Part shown: piece after piece, positions 1 through 7,529 of the stretch | Layout: every line of letters starts with the position of its first letter | How positions within the stretch are numbered: position 1 is the stretch's first letter | NCBI GenBank assembly: GCA_035530195.1 | Contig: DATKVG010000197.1 | Coordinates: 1-61,074, forward strand | Source of the DNA: JAPLKX01 sp035530195 | GTDB lineage: Bacteria > Hydrogenedentota > Hydrogenedentia > Hydrogenedentales > SLHB01 | Direction of reading: 5' to 3' | Length of the DNA: 61,074 bases | Made by a program: the position numbers and the translations under genes | Notes under the pieces: model-generated | What the model saw: the letters and a program-made list of their open reading frames with translations, nothing else | What the model was told of the DNA's origin: nothing | The model's database searches: none

Positions 1-31
1 TGCGGCTTCTCAGCCGCCTTAGGAAGCAGTA

Positions 32-1858
32 ATGACCACAAAAAAGAAGCCCAGACACCCGCTCGCCGGCGAAATGATGAGCGGCGCAGACATGATCATC
101 CAGGTATTCGCCGACGAAGGCGCAGATACCATATTCGGGTACAACGGCGGCCAGGTACTCCCCATCTACGACGCCCTGTTCCGCTACAACGAAAACAAAA
201 CGCCCGGCCGGCAATTCCGACTCGTCGTACCCGCTAACGAGCAGGGCGCCGGATTTATGGCGTCCGGCTATGCCCGCGCCACCGGAAAAGTCGGCGTCTT
301 TCTCTGCACCTCCGGCCCAGGCGCCACCAACTGCGTCACACCCATCCGCGACTCTATGGCCGATTCCATCCCGATCGTCCTCGTCACCGGCCAGGTCCCC
401 CGCCACTGCATCGGCACAGACGCCTTCCAGGAAGCGCCCGTATTCAACATCATGAGCGCCACCGCTAAACACGTCTTCCTTGTCTCCGATGAAACAAAAG
501 TCGAAGCCACCGTCCGGACCGCCTTTGCCATCGCCCGGTCCGGCCGGCCCGGCCCCGTCGTCGTCGACGTGCCCAAAGACGTGCAAAACTTCGTCGGACC
601 CTACCAGGGCGAGGGAATCCTCGAACTCAAAGGCTACGAAATCCGCCAGAAAATCGCCCGGGAATCCCGCATCTCCGATCACGACGCCAAAACCTTCTTC
701 CAGATGCTCGCAAAGTCCCACCGCCCACTCCTCTACGCCGGCGGCGGCATCATCAACGCAAACGCGTCAAAAGAACTCCGCGCATTCTCTGCACGCTATA
801 ACATCCCCGTCGTCACCACCCTCATGGGCATCGGCTGCGTCGACACCACACACCAACTCTCTCTCCGAATGCTCGGTATGCACGGCACCGCTTACGCCAA
901 CTACGCCGTCGAAGATTGCGACCTACTCATCGCCGTCGGCGCACGGTTTGACGACCGGGTCGCCGGGAAAGTCGCCACGTTCGCACCCAACGCCAAAATC
1001 GCACATATCGATATCGATGCCGCCGAAATCGGCAAGGTCAAACAACCCGACTGGGCGTTCGTCGGAGACGCGCGCGTCGCACTCCAAAACCTCATGGACG
1101 CCGGCGCAAACTTCAAACACGACTTCTCCAAGTGGGTCAAAGTCGTCAACAAATACAAAAAAGAACACCCCCTCGATTACGAACATAACAGCGACCTCCT
1201 CCAGCCCCAGGAAGTCCTCGAAGAACTCAACAAAATCACTCGCGGTGACGCCATCGTCTGCACCGGCGTCGGACAGCACCAGATGTGGGCCGCGCAGTAC
1301 TTCGATTTCCACCAGCCGCGGACTTTCATCACCTCCGGCAGCATGGGCACCATGGGGTTTGGTCTCCCCGCAACCATCGGCGCAAAAATCGGCCGGCCCG
1401 ACAAAATCGTCATCGACGTCGACGGCGACGGCAGCCTCCGGATGAACATCGGCGAAATGGACACCGCCGTCGCGTACGGCGTACCCATCAAACTCCTCCT
1501 GCTCAACAACCGCGGCGACGGCATGGTCCTCCAATGGCAGCGGCTGTACTTCGGAAGAAGATTCGCCGGCACCGAAAAAGACCACCGACAGAAAGATTTC
1601 GTCAAAGCCGCACAAGCCGACGGATTCCAGTTCGCACGACGAATCGAGAACCGCCGCGAACTGCCTCAGACACTCAAAGAGTTCATCGAATTCGAAGGGC
1701 CCGCATTCCTTGAAGTCCGTATTGACCGCGACGCCAGCGTGTACCCCATGGTCGGACCCGGTATGGGCTACGAGGAAATGATCACCGGCCCATACATCCG
1801 TAGCCGTACCGATATCCAACCCGAAGTTCACGACATCGACCCCGAAGACACCATCTAA
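32..1858 (+). CDS. ilvB: Acetolactate synthase large subunit
   Basis: ThDP-dependent enzyme of 608 aa that condenses two pyruvates (or pyruvate with 2-oxobutyrate) in branched-chain amino-acid synthesis; cytoplasmic. Seen: the N-terminal pyrimidine-binding domain with GYNGGQVLPIYDAL and the activating glutamate in PANEQGAGF; the central FAD/DHAP-like domain; and the C-terminal ThDP/Mg domain with GDGDGS near residue 465 followed by LLLNNRGDGMVLQWQ. Length is usual for the family. The start ATG has AGGAAG 5-10 bases upstream. No ilvN regulatory subunit or ilvC follows in the window, so the rest of the pathway lies elsewhere or upstream. Family assignment is secure; a biosynthetic rather than catabolic role is inferred from the FAD-type domain layout. 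Confidence 0.95.
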   Translation: MTTKKKPRHPLAGEMMSGADMIIQVFADEGADTIFGYNGGQVLPIYDALFRYNENKTPGRQFRLVVPANEQGAGFMASGYARATGKVGVFLCTSGPGATNCVTPIRDSMADSIPIVLVTGQVPRHCIGTDAFQEAPVFNIMSATAKHVFLVSDETKVEATVRTAFAIARSGRPGPVVVDVPKDVQNFVGPYQGEGILELKGYEIRQKIARESRISDHDAKTFFQMLAKSHRPLLYAGGGIINANASKELRAFSARYNIPVVTTLMGIGCVDTTHQLSLRMLGMHGTAYANYAVEDCDLLIAVGARFDDRVAGKVATFAPNAKIAHIDIDAAEIGKVKQPDWAFVGDARVALQNLMDAGANFKHDFSKWVKVVNKYKKEHPLDYEHNSDLLQPQEVLEELNKITRGDAIVCTGVGQHQMWAAQYFDFHQPRTFITSGSMGTMGFGLPATIGAKIGRPDKIVIDVDGDGSLRMNIGEMDTAVAYGVPIKLLLLNNRGDGMVLQWQRLYFGRRFAGTEKDHRQKDFVKAAQADGFQFARRIENRRELPQTLKEFIEFEGPAFLEVRIDRDASVYPMVGPGMGYEEMITGPYIRSRTDIQPEVHDIDPEDTI

Positions 1859-1867
1859 CCGGCTCAT

Positions 1868-1945
1868 GGTGGTGCGGGCATCCCGCCTGCACAATTGTGG
1901 TGGGGCCATCCCGCCTGCACAGGAGGGCTTGCCACGGCGTAGCTG
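1868..1945. repeat. Two units of a GC-rich imperfect palindrome (dispersed intergenic repeat)
   Basis: Two consecutive units share the core CATCCCGCCTGCAC and read GGTGCGGGCATCCCGCC then GGTGGGGCCATCCCGCC. A related copy in the opposite sense lies at 13027-13050, just after pdxJ. The reading frame of the following gene stays open through this repeat, but a good promoter and RBS further down show that the repeat is not coding. Confidence 0.7.
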
Positions 1946-1992
1946 CGTCAGCAGCGAAGCCGGGTCCTATCTCCATTCCACCCCCCAAAAAC

Positions 1993-2021
1993 TTGCCCTT
2001 CCCCCCGCCTGTAATTATAAT
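1993..2021 (+). promoter_or_regulatory. Predicted sigma70-type promoter of the sialidase-like gene
   Basis: TTGCCC at 1993-1998, 17 bases, then a perfect TATAAT at 2016-2021. Transcription would begin near 2028, giving a leader of about 30 bases that includes the TGGAGG ribosome site at 2044. Confidence 0.55.
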
Positions 2022-2057
2022 CATCCCCGGATTAAGCCCAAACTGGAGGTCCTCCCC

Positions 2058-3245
2058 ATGATGTCGCTGCTAATCCCAATGGTAGCCTGCATTTCCATAT
2101 CCGCGCCCCAATACGGCTCTGAACTCATTTTCGAGGCCGTCCCCAAGCACAACCACGGCTCGAGCATTGTCGAAACTGCCACCGGCGACCTTATCGCATG
2201 CTGGTTTCACGGTTCCGGTGAGCGGAGTTCGGACGACGTCGTCATCCAGGGCGCACGAAAACGCAAAGGCGACGAAAAATGGTGCCCGCCGTTCCTCATG
2301 GCCGACTCGCAAGACCTACCCGACTGCAACCCCGTCCTGTTCATCGACCCGCGCGGCACACTTTGGCTGTTCTGGATCGCCGTACAAAACAACGACTGGG
2401 GCGGCAGCCTGCTCAAGTACCGGACCGCCACCGACTACGCCGCAGACGGGCCACCCGCGTGGAACTGGCAAGACGTCATCCACTGCCGCCCCCTCAATTT
2501 CGAAGCTAAGGCGCTCGCCGCTATTGGAGAGGCCGAAATACAGTTCGCCGACCTGCTCGCAGGCAACGAACGATATAAAGGCATGATCGCCGAGCTGAAG
2601 GAAAAAGCAAAGGACAAGCTCACCACGCGACTCGGTTGGATGACGCGACTCCACCCCATCATGACGTCCGAAAACCGGATGATGCTCGGGCTCTATACCG
2701 ACGTGTTCAGTTGTTCCCTCGCCGCTTTTACCGAAGACTGGGGGAAAACCTGGTCGTTCAGCGAACCCATCATCAGCTACAACATCGGCAACATCCAGCC
2801 CGCGTTCGTCAAGAAAACCAACGGCGACATCATTGCCATGATGCGCGACAACGGCCTGCCCAAACGCATCCGCAGATCCGAATCCGCCGACGGCGGCGTC
2901 ACCTGGGGCGACATCGAAAACATGGAAATACCAAACCCCGGAAGCAGCGTCGACGCGGTCTCGCTCTCGAGCGGCAACTGGGTGCTCGTCTGCAACGACA
3001 CCACCAACGGCCGTCATCTGCTCACCGCCTACCTCTCCGATGACGAAGGCGCAACGTGGAAATGGAAACGGCCCCTCGAAAACTTCGCGCCCGACGCCGG
3101 ATCCGGCGCATACCCCTGCGTCATCCAGGCCGCCGACGCAACCATCCATTGCACCTACTCATTCGTAAGAAAAGACGTAGAAGGATCCTGCATCAAACAC
3201 GCATGGTTCAACGAAGACTGGATCAAGGAAGGAACCGCGCAGTAG
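2058..3245 (+). CDS. Sialidase/neuraminidase-like BNR-repeat protein
   Basis: 395 aa predicted beta-propeller of the exo-sialidase superfamily. Seen: three Asp-box motifs (EDWGKTWSF, ADGGVTWGD, DDEGATWKW) in the second half and an arrangement typical of sialidase-like proteins in uncultured anaerobes. The N-terminus (MMSLLIPMVACISIS) is short and hydrophobic, so export is possible but the signal is weak. The frame is open upstream to 1866 through repeats; I start at 2058 because TGGAGG lies 8 bases ahead. The real substrate is unknown: many members of this family are not sialidases. It converges on a DHDPS/N-acetylneuraminate-lyase family gene, which could be meaningful or chance. Confidence 0.75.
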   Translation: MMSLLIPMVACISISAPQYGSELIFEAVPKHNHGSSIVETATGDLIACWFHGSGERSSDDVVIQGARKRKGDEKWCPPFLMADSQDLPDCNPVLFIDPRGTLWLFWIAVQNNDWGGSLLKYRTATDYAADGPPAWNWQDVIHCRPLNFEAKALAAIGEAEIQFADLLAGNERYKGMIAELKEKAKDKLTTRLGWMTRLHPIMTSENRMMLGLYTDVFSCSLAAFTEDWGKTWSFSEPIISYNIGNIQPAFVKKTNGDIIAMMRDNGLPKRIRRSESADGGVTWGDIENMEIPNPGSSVDAVSLSSGNWVLVCNDTTNGRHLLTAYLSDDEGATWKWKRPLENFAPDAGSGAYPCVIQAADATIHCTYSFVRKDVEGSCIKHAWFNEDWIKEGTAQ

Positions 3246-3268
3246 AAGGGGGCGCGTTTCAAGACGTA

Positions 3269-3300
3269 TCGGTCGGATCGGTCGGATCAGTCCGATCCGT
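3269..3300. repeat. TCGGATCGG-type dispersed word repeat
   Basis: Short run built on the words GGTCGGATC and its complement GATCCG, able to fold on itself. A second, inverted member lies at 15253-15280 upstream of recA. Both are intergenic and close to gene ends. Confidence 0.6.
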
Positions 3301-3312
3301 GGTGCCTTGGCT

Positions 3313-4290
3313 TCACACAAACTTTGCGATCTCGGCCTCCAGGATCCGCTTGAACCCCTCGTATTCCGCCTGGCTCATAGTCACACCCAGGGTTTTGTAT
3401 CCGGAAGTGTCTCCGCTCCGCGCGATCGGCTTTACCGGAAACCCCTTCTCATTGATCCACCGCTTGAAAAACTCCGTCGGGTTCTGCTTGTACCACAGCA
3501 GCAGGTTGGTCGAGTGCTGCGCCTCGATCGCCCGCTCGAGATTCCCCGCCTCGTAACTGTCCTGGACCGCCTTGAGGATCTCCGGGTTCAACGTTGTTCC
3601 CTGGCCGATCACCGCCTTGGCGCCCGTAACCAGCCCCGCCAAAAACGCCGCCTCATGCCCGACGATGTACCCGAAATCCTTGTTCCGCACCGCGTACGTG
3701 ATATTAAAGATATACTGCGCATTGTCCGTCGACGCCTTCATCCCGACCACCCGCGGCAGGGCCGCCAGCTTCCCCGCAAGTTCCGGATCCACCAGGTACC
3801 GCTCGTCCGTCCCCGGGGACTGATAAATCAGGATCGGCCCGTCGATCTCGTTGTTCAGCCGCTCAAAATACCGCAGCACCACGTCGTGCGGCGTCTCACC
3901 CTCGCGCGGCAGAATCGCCTCCGGTATCGTATGCACCACGCCCGCGGCGCCCGTCTCGAGCGCGTACTTGCTCAACTGGATCGCCTGCCTCGCAAACACT
4001 TCCGGATCCGGCCGCTTGTCCCTGTTTCTATCCCAGATGCCCGAGCAGCCCGCCAGCACCGCCCCGCGGTCCGCCAGGCATTCGCACGACGTCCGCGTTA
4101 TCTGCTGGACCTCCTCGTAGCTGAACGTGAACATCTGCCCCATCCCCGACCGCACAAAATACGCCGATACGCTCTTCGTCTGGTAGAGATACTCGAGGAT
4201 CGACCGCTGCCCCGCGTCGTCCAGCCGGCCCGCCTCGTCGAATGCCGTAAAAACAGGCGAGATACACCCATGGATGAAGTTTGGAATCAT
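3313..4290 (-). CDS. Dihydrodipicolinate synthase / N-acetylneuraminate lyase family aldolase
   Basis: 325 aa (beta/alpha)8 class I aldolase-type lyase. Seen: Schiff-base lysine in VVGMKAS (Lys185) and the catalytic tyrosine in ILIYQSPG (Tyr156). The substrate loop that reads GTTGE in DapA and GSTGE in NanA is replaced here by RSGMGQ (residues 47-52), so the carboxylate-binding threonines are absent; neither DapA nor NanA activity should be assumed. The start at 4290 is chosen over an upstream ATG because CTGGAG lies 7 bases before it and conservation begins at IHGCISPVFTAF. It faces the sialidase-like gene tail to tail. Confidence 0.8.
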   Translation of the reverse strand: MIPNFIHGCISPVFTAFDEAGRLDDAGQRSILEYLYQTKSVSAYFVRSGMGQMFTFSYEEVQQITRTSCECLADRGAVLAGCSGIWDRNRDKRPDPEVFARQAIQLSKYALETGAAGVVHTIPEAILPREGETPHDVVLRYFERLNNEIDGPILIYQSPGTDERYLVDPELAGKLAALPRVVGMKASTDNAQYIFNITYAVRNKDFGYIVGHEAAFLAGLVTGAKAVIGQGTTLNPEILKAVQDSYEAGNLERAIEAQHSTNLLLWYKQNPTEFFKRWINEKGFPVKPIARSGDTSGYKTLGVTMSQAEYEGFKRILEAEIAKFV

Positions 4291-4303
4291 GACGGTCTCC
4301 AGT

Positions 4304-4777
4304 CTACCTTTTTTTCGACCACGTCGAAGGGGGTTTTGCGGTTTTCGCCGACATCTTCCGCGCAAGGGTCCGCGCGGTCAGCGACGGTTGTGATTTTTTC
4401 TGCGGGCGCAGTGGCCGCCACTTCCACATCAGCGCCATGATGGCCACCACCGCCCCTATCTCAGCGTAAAACAGCCACGTCGGGTTGTACAGCGTCCGGT
4501 CGTAGAACTGCAAGAATGGCGTTGTCCAACCAGGGTTGGTATCCGCCAGCCGGTCGAACGCACGTTTCATCGCGCTTTCCGCCTTAAACCACGAAACCAG
4601 CCGGGTTACGCCACCCAAAATCGAGTGCATCAACAAGCAGTAAATCATAAACTCCACCGCGTAAAGGATCGCCGGGATCGAGTACCGCCGGAACAACACC
4701 ACCGGCGGAAGCAACACCAGGAAAATACCCGCGTAAAGCTTGTAATGCTCGCGCAAATGTTCCTGCACTGCGTCCAT
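4304..4777 (-). CDS. Small membrane protein of unknown function
   Basis: 157 aa. Hydrophobic segments near residues 15-30, 33-55 and 105-122 suggest three membrane helices. The C-terminal tail is basic (many Lys/Arg, ending STWSKKR). It lies immediately upstream of the DHDPS-family gene on the same strand with 13 bases between, so the two may share a transcript. I recognise no family. Confidence 0.6.
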   Translation of the reverse strand: MDAVQEHLREHYKLYAGIFLVLLPPVVLFRRYSIPAILYAVEFMIYCLLMHSILGGVTRLVSWFKAESAMKRAFDRLADTNPGWTTPFLQFYDRTLYNPTWLFYAEIGAVVAIMALMWKWRPLRPQKKSQPSLTARTLARKMSAKTAKPPSTWSKKR

Positions 4778-4836
4778 AAGCTGCCTCCCTCGCGTTCCCC
4801 TACGAGTCTAGCACACTCTCCGCCTCTTGGCAAAGG

Positions 4837-4872
4837 GCGGAACAAACCGCGGAACAAACCGCGGAACAAACC
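4837..4872. repeat. Three tandem copies of a 12-bp unit
   Basis: GCGGAACAAACC is repeated three times without change, just past the 3' end of the TPR gene. A simple slippage-type tandem repeat. Confidence 0.85.
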
Positions 4873-4880
4873 GCCGCCTA

Positions 4881-5357
4881 TCACGGAGTTTCAAGAAGCT
4901 TCTGAAACTCCGCATGCTGCCTCAGCCCCGCCAACCGCGGGTCCTTTGCGAGCCCTTCACGCACTTGCGGCGCGCATTTGACCGCCTCGGCAAACGCCGC
5001 CACCGCTTCATCGGAGCGATCCGGCGCGGATAGCGCCAGGAAAAACCCCAGTTCGAGATGCCCCAGCGGCTTGCGCGGTTCGAGCTGTGCCGCCAGCCGC
5101 AACTGTTCCTCCGCCTCCTTGAACTTCTGCCGTTGCGCCAGCACCGCACCCAGCGCCAATCGAATCTGCGCTGAAGTCGGCGCAAGCCGCACGCTATCCC
5201 GAAACGCCGACTCCGCGCCCGCGAAATCCTTGTTCTTGACCGCGTCCGCACCCGATTTCAGCAGGATCGCAAAACGGCGCCGTTTCCACTGCATGTAAAC
5301 CGAACGTAAAGCGATGATCAGCAAAACGACCGCTAAACCAAAAAGTGGTGATTTCAT
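4881..5357 (-). CDS. Membrane-anchored TPR protein
   Basis: 158 aa. One N-terminal membrane segment (residues 5-22), a short basic stretch (QWKRRRF), then about two to three tetratricopeptide repeats with the usual small/large residue pattern (AGAESAFRDSVRLAPTS, KEAEEQLRLAAQLEPRKP). It probably acts as a protein-interaction scaffold facing one side of the membrane. The predicted promoter places the transcript start at or next to the ATG, and no Shine-Dalgarno is visible, so it may be leaderless. Confidence 0.65.
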   Translation of the reverse strand: MKSPLFGLAVVLLIIALRSVYMQWKRRRFAILLKSGADAVKNKDFAGAESAFRDSVRLAPTSAQIRLALGAVLAQRQKFKEAEEQLRLAAQLEPRKPLGHLELGFFLALSAPDRSDEAVAAFAEAVKCAPQVREGLAKDPRLAGLRQHAEFQKLLETP

Positions 5358-5363
5358 ACGCTA

Positions 5364-5392
5364 ATTATGCGGGGAAACCCCAACTTTGGCAA
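5364..5392 (-). promoter_or_regulatory. Predicted promoter giving a leaderless TPR mRNA
   Basis: On the minus strand TTGCCA (5392-5387), 17 bases, CATAAT (5369-5364). The seventh base after the -10 box is the A of the start codon at 5357, so the predicted transcript has no 5' leader. Confidence 0.4.
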
Positions 5393-5426
5393 ATAAATCT
5401 CGCTCCGATTAATCCGCAATCCGAAA

Positions 5427-6875
5427 TTACCCTTTTATCACTCCCACGGGCCGAATCCGCGCCACTTTAAGGCCGATCCCGGATTCCGCCACCACGTCCG
5501 CCACGGCGTCGATGTCTTTATAGGCTTCCGGCGCCTCCTCGGTCAGCGTCCGTTTGCTCCGCGCCATGACGACGATGCTTTTGGCCTCGAGTTCGTGCAT
5601 CAGCGTGGCGGCATCTTTGGCTTTGCTGGCGGCTTTCCGGCTCAACATCCGCCCGGCGCCGTGGCAGCAACTGCCGAACGTTTTCTCGAGCGCCGTCTCG
5701 GTGCCCGCGCACACGTACGAGCCCGTGCCCATGTCGCCGGGGATGAGCACCGGCTGGCCCACGGCCCGGTACCGCTCGAGCACCTCGGGCCGCGTGCCTG
5801 GAAACGCCCGCGTCGCCCCTTTTCGGTGCACGCACAGCCGCCGCACACGCCCGCCGACATTGTGCGTCTCGATCTTGGCGATGTTGTGACAGACGTCGTA
5901 CAGCAGCCGGCCCTGCAACTGCTCGGGTTTGATCCGCAGCGTGTGCTCGAGCGACCGCCGCGCCAGTTCCATCATGATCTGCCGGTTTGCCCAAGCGTAA
6001 TTCGCCGCCGCAGACATCGCCGCCACGTACTGCCGCCCTTCGGGCGACTCGACCGGCGCGCAGCACAGTTGCCGGTCCGGCAGCGTGATGCCGTACTTCT
6101 GCGCGGCCCGCAGCATCGTCTGGATGAAGTCGTCGCACACCTGGTAGCCCAGCCCCCGGCTGCCGCTGTGGATCATCACCGTGATGAACCCCTCGCGCAA
6201 CCCGTATGCCTCGGCAATCTTCACATCAAAGATGCGCTCGATCACGCCCACTTCCACGAAATGGTTGCCCGATCCCAGCGTGCCCACCTGGTTCTCGCCA
6301 CGCGCCAGCGCACGCGCCGACACCGCGGCCGCGTCCGCCGCCTCGATCCGGCCGTGATCCTCGGTGGCATCGAGGTCCTCGAGCGTGCCGTAGCCCTGGC
6401 TCACCGCCCAATGCGCGCCCTCGTTGAGCACGCGCCTCATCTCGCTCTCGCTCAGCTTCGGGATCGCCCCCTCGGAGCCAACGCCCGCCGGGATGTCCCG
6501 GTACAGCCCCGCGACGATGTCGTGCAGCCGCTCTTTCACCGGCGCATACTCGAGCGCCGTCGTCATCACCCGGCAGCCGCAGTTGATGTCGTACCCAACG
6601 CCGCCCGGCGAGATCACCCCGCCCTCGGCCGGATCCGTAGCGGCCACGCCGCCAATCGGGAAACCGTACCCCCAATGCGCGTCCGGCATCGCCATCGAAT
6701 ACGCCACAATACCCGGCAGCCACGCCACGTTCGCCACCTGTTCCGCCGCCTTGTCACGCAGGATCGGCTTGAGCAACTCCTCGTTGGCGATAATGCGCCC
6801 CGGCACGCGCATCCCGCCCGTCCGCGGGATCTCCCACGTCGTGGCGTCAATGCGATTCAAGACAGGCCCGCTCAT
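5427..6875 (-). CDS. rtcB: RNA-splicing ligase RtcB
   Basis: GTP- and Mn-dependent ligase that joins 2',3'-cyclic-phosphate (3'-P) RNA ends to 5'-OH ends, in RNA repair or tRNA splicing. 483 aa, usual length. Seen: GGVGYDINCGCRV (metal Cys), LGSGNHFVEV, HSGSRGLGYQV, CHNIAKIE, HRKGATRAFP, PGDMGTGSYVCAGT, and SCCHGAGRMLSR with the guanylylated His at residue 405. All key motifs are intact. I start at 6875: conservation begins at VLNRIDATTWEIP and AAGGTG lies upstream, while the longer open frame runs through repeats. Archease lies just upstream on the same strand, the classic partner arrangement. Confidence 0.96.
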   Translation of the reverse strand: MSGPVLNRIDATTWEIPRTGGMRVPGRIIANEELLKPILRDKAAEQVANVAWLPGIVAYSMAMPDAHWGYGFPIGGVAATDPAEGGVISPGGVGYDINCGCRVMTTALEYAPVKERLHDIVAGLYRDIPAGVGSEGAIPKLSESEMRRVLNEGAHWAVSQGYGTLEDLDATEDHGRIEAADAAAVSARALARGENQVGTLGSGNHFVEVGVIERIFDVKIAEAYGLREGFITVMIHSGSRGLGYQVCDDFIQTMLRAAQKYGITLPDRQLCCAPVESPEGRQYVAAMSAAANYAWANRQIMMELARRSLEHTLRIKPEQLQGRLLYDVCHNIAKIETHNVGGRVRRLCVHRKGATRAFPGTRPEVLERYRAVGQPVLIPGDMGTGSYVCAGTETALEKTFGSCCHGAGRMLSRKAASKAKDAATLMHELEAKSIVVMARSKRTLTEEAPEAYKDIDAVADVVAESGIGLKVARIRPVGVIKG

Positions 6876-6896
6876 CTCCAAACACCTTGCACGAAT

Positions 6897-7068
6897 TGTG
6901 GTGCATGCGGTGGGGTCGCGCTCCCGCGCGACCGTGCGGCGGTGGTGGCGGCGCACTCACACATTTGTAGCTGGCAGCGGCAAGAAACGGTCGAGCAGGA
7001 GCTCGACCCCACCGCATCCCAAGGTGCACCGTCCACTATGTCCGCTATGTCCACTGTGTCCACTGACA
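6897..7068. repeat. Intergenic word repeats between archease and rtcB
   Basis: Holds a palindromic GGGGTCGCGCTCCCGCGCGAC word (6909-6933; the same words recur in the opposite sense near 23920-23985) and a TCCACTATGTCCGC-type run (7031-7065; its complement GTGGACATTGTGGACAC is near 23872). No gene seen. Confidence 0.6.
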
Positions 7069-7073
7069 ATCAA

Positions 7074-7499
7074 TCACAAGTCAAAAATGATCCGCGCCAC
7101 GAAGCCCTCTTCGGTTTTCTCCACGTTCAGCCCGTGGTACGTGGCCCCCTTGACTTCCTCGTCCCTGTCCGCGGGATCGCAGAAATACCCTGCCGCCGTG
7201 CAACGAACCGTCAGCGCGCCTTCCGGCGCCTCCCGATGCGACCCGTCCCACGCGAACCGCACCGCCACGAAACCGGACGTCTCGAGCAGGAACACCAGTT
7301 CCTGCAGCCACCGGACCACCGCATCCTCATGGCTTGCCCCACACACAAACAGCTCGTGCGACGCTTTAACGGATTTGCGTTGTTTGTTGAGTGCGACCGA
7401 ATACAGCGCGCGGGCAGCGGTTTCGAGCAGGCCCGTGAACGTCTCGGCCCGGCATTCCGCCTGGACGTCCGCGGTGTGTTCGAGAAACTTGTAGCCCAT
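7074..7499 (-). CDS. Archease, RtcB-activating protein
   Basis: 141 aa. Archease speeds RtcB guanylylation and turnover and lets it use other nucleotide cofactors. Seen: the N-terminal FLEHTADV motif with the metal-binding Asp11, the middle helix with WLQELVFLLET, and the C-terminal EEVKGATYHGLNV signature, all in the family's order and spacing. It lies about 200 bases upstream of rtcB on the same strand. A repeat-rich spacer separates them, so co-transcription is probable but not shown. Confidence 0.93.
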   Translation of the reverse strand: MGYKFLEHTADVQAECRAETFTGLLETAARALYSVALNKQRKSVKASHELFVCGASHEDAVVRWLQELVFLLETSGFVAVRFAWDGSHREAPEGALTVRCTAAGYFCDPADRDEEVKGATYHGLNVEKTEEGFVARIIFDL

Positions 7500-7529
7500 G
7501 TGCGCACTCGGCCGCGCCCTCTGGCGCGC

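Noticed and set aside
1866..2057. N-terminal extension of the sialidase-like protein
   Set aside because: It translates a dispersed GC-rich repeat, and a promoter and ribosome site lie downstream of it.
2058..4290. A sialic-acid catabolic operon
   Set aside because: Only a sialidase-like and a family-level lyase gene are present, on opposite strands; nanE, nanK, nagB and a transporter are missing and the lyase lacks the NanA loop.
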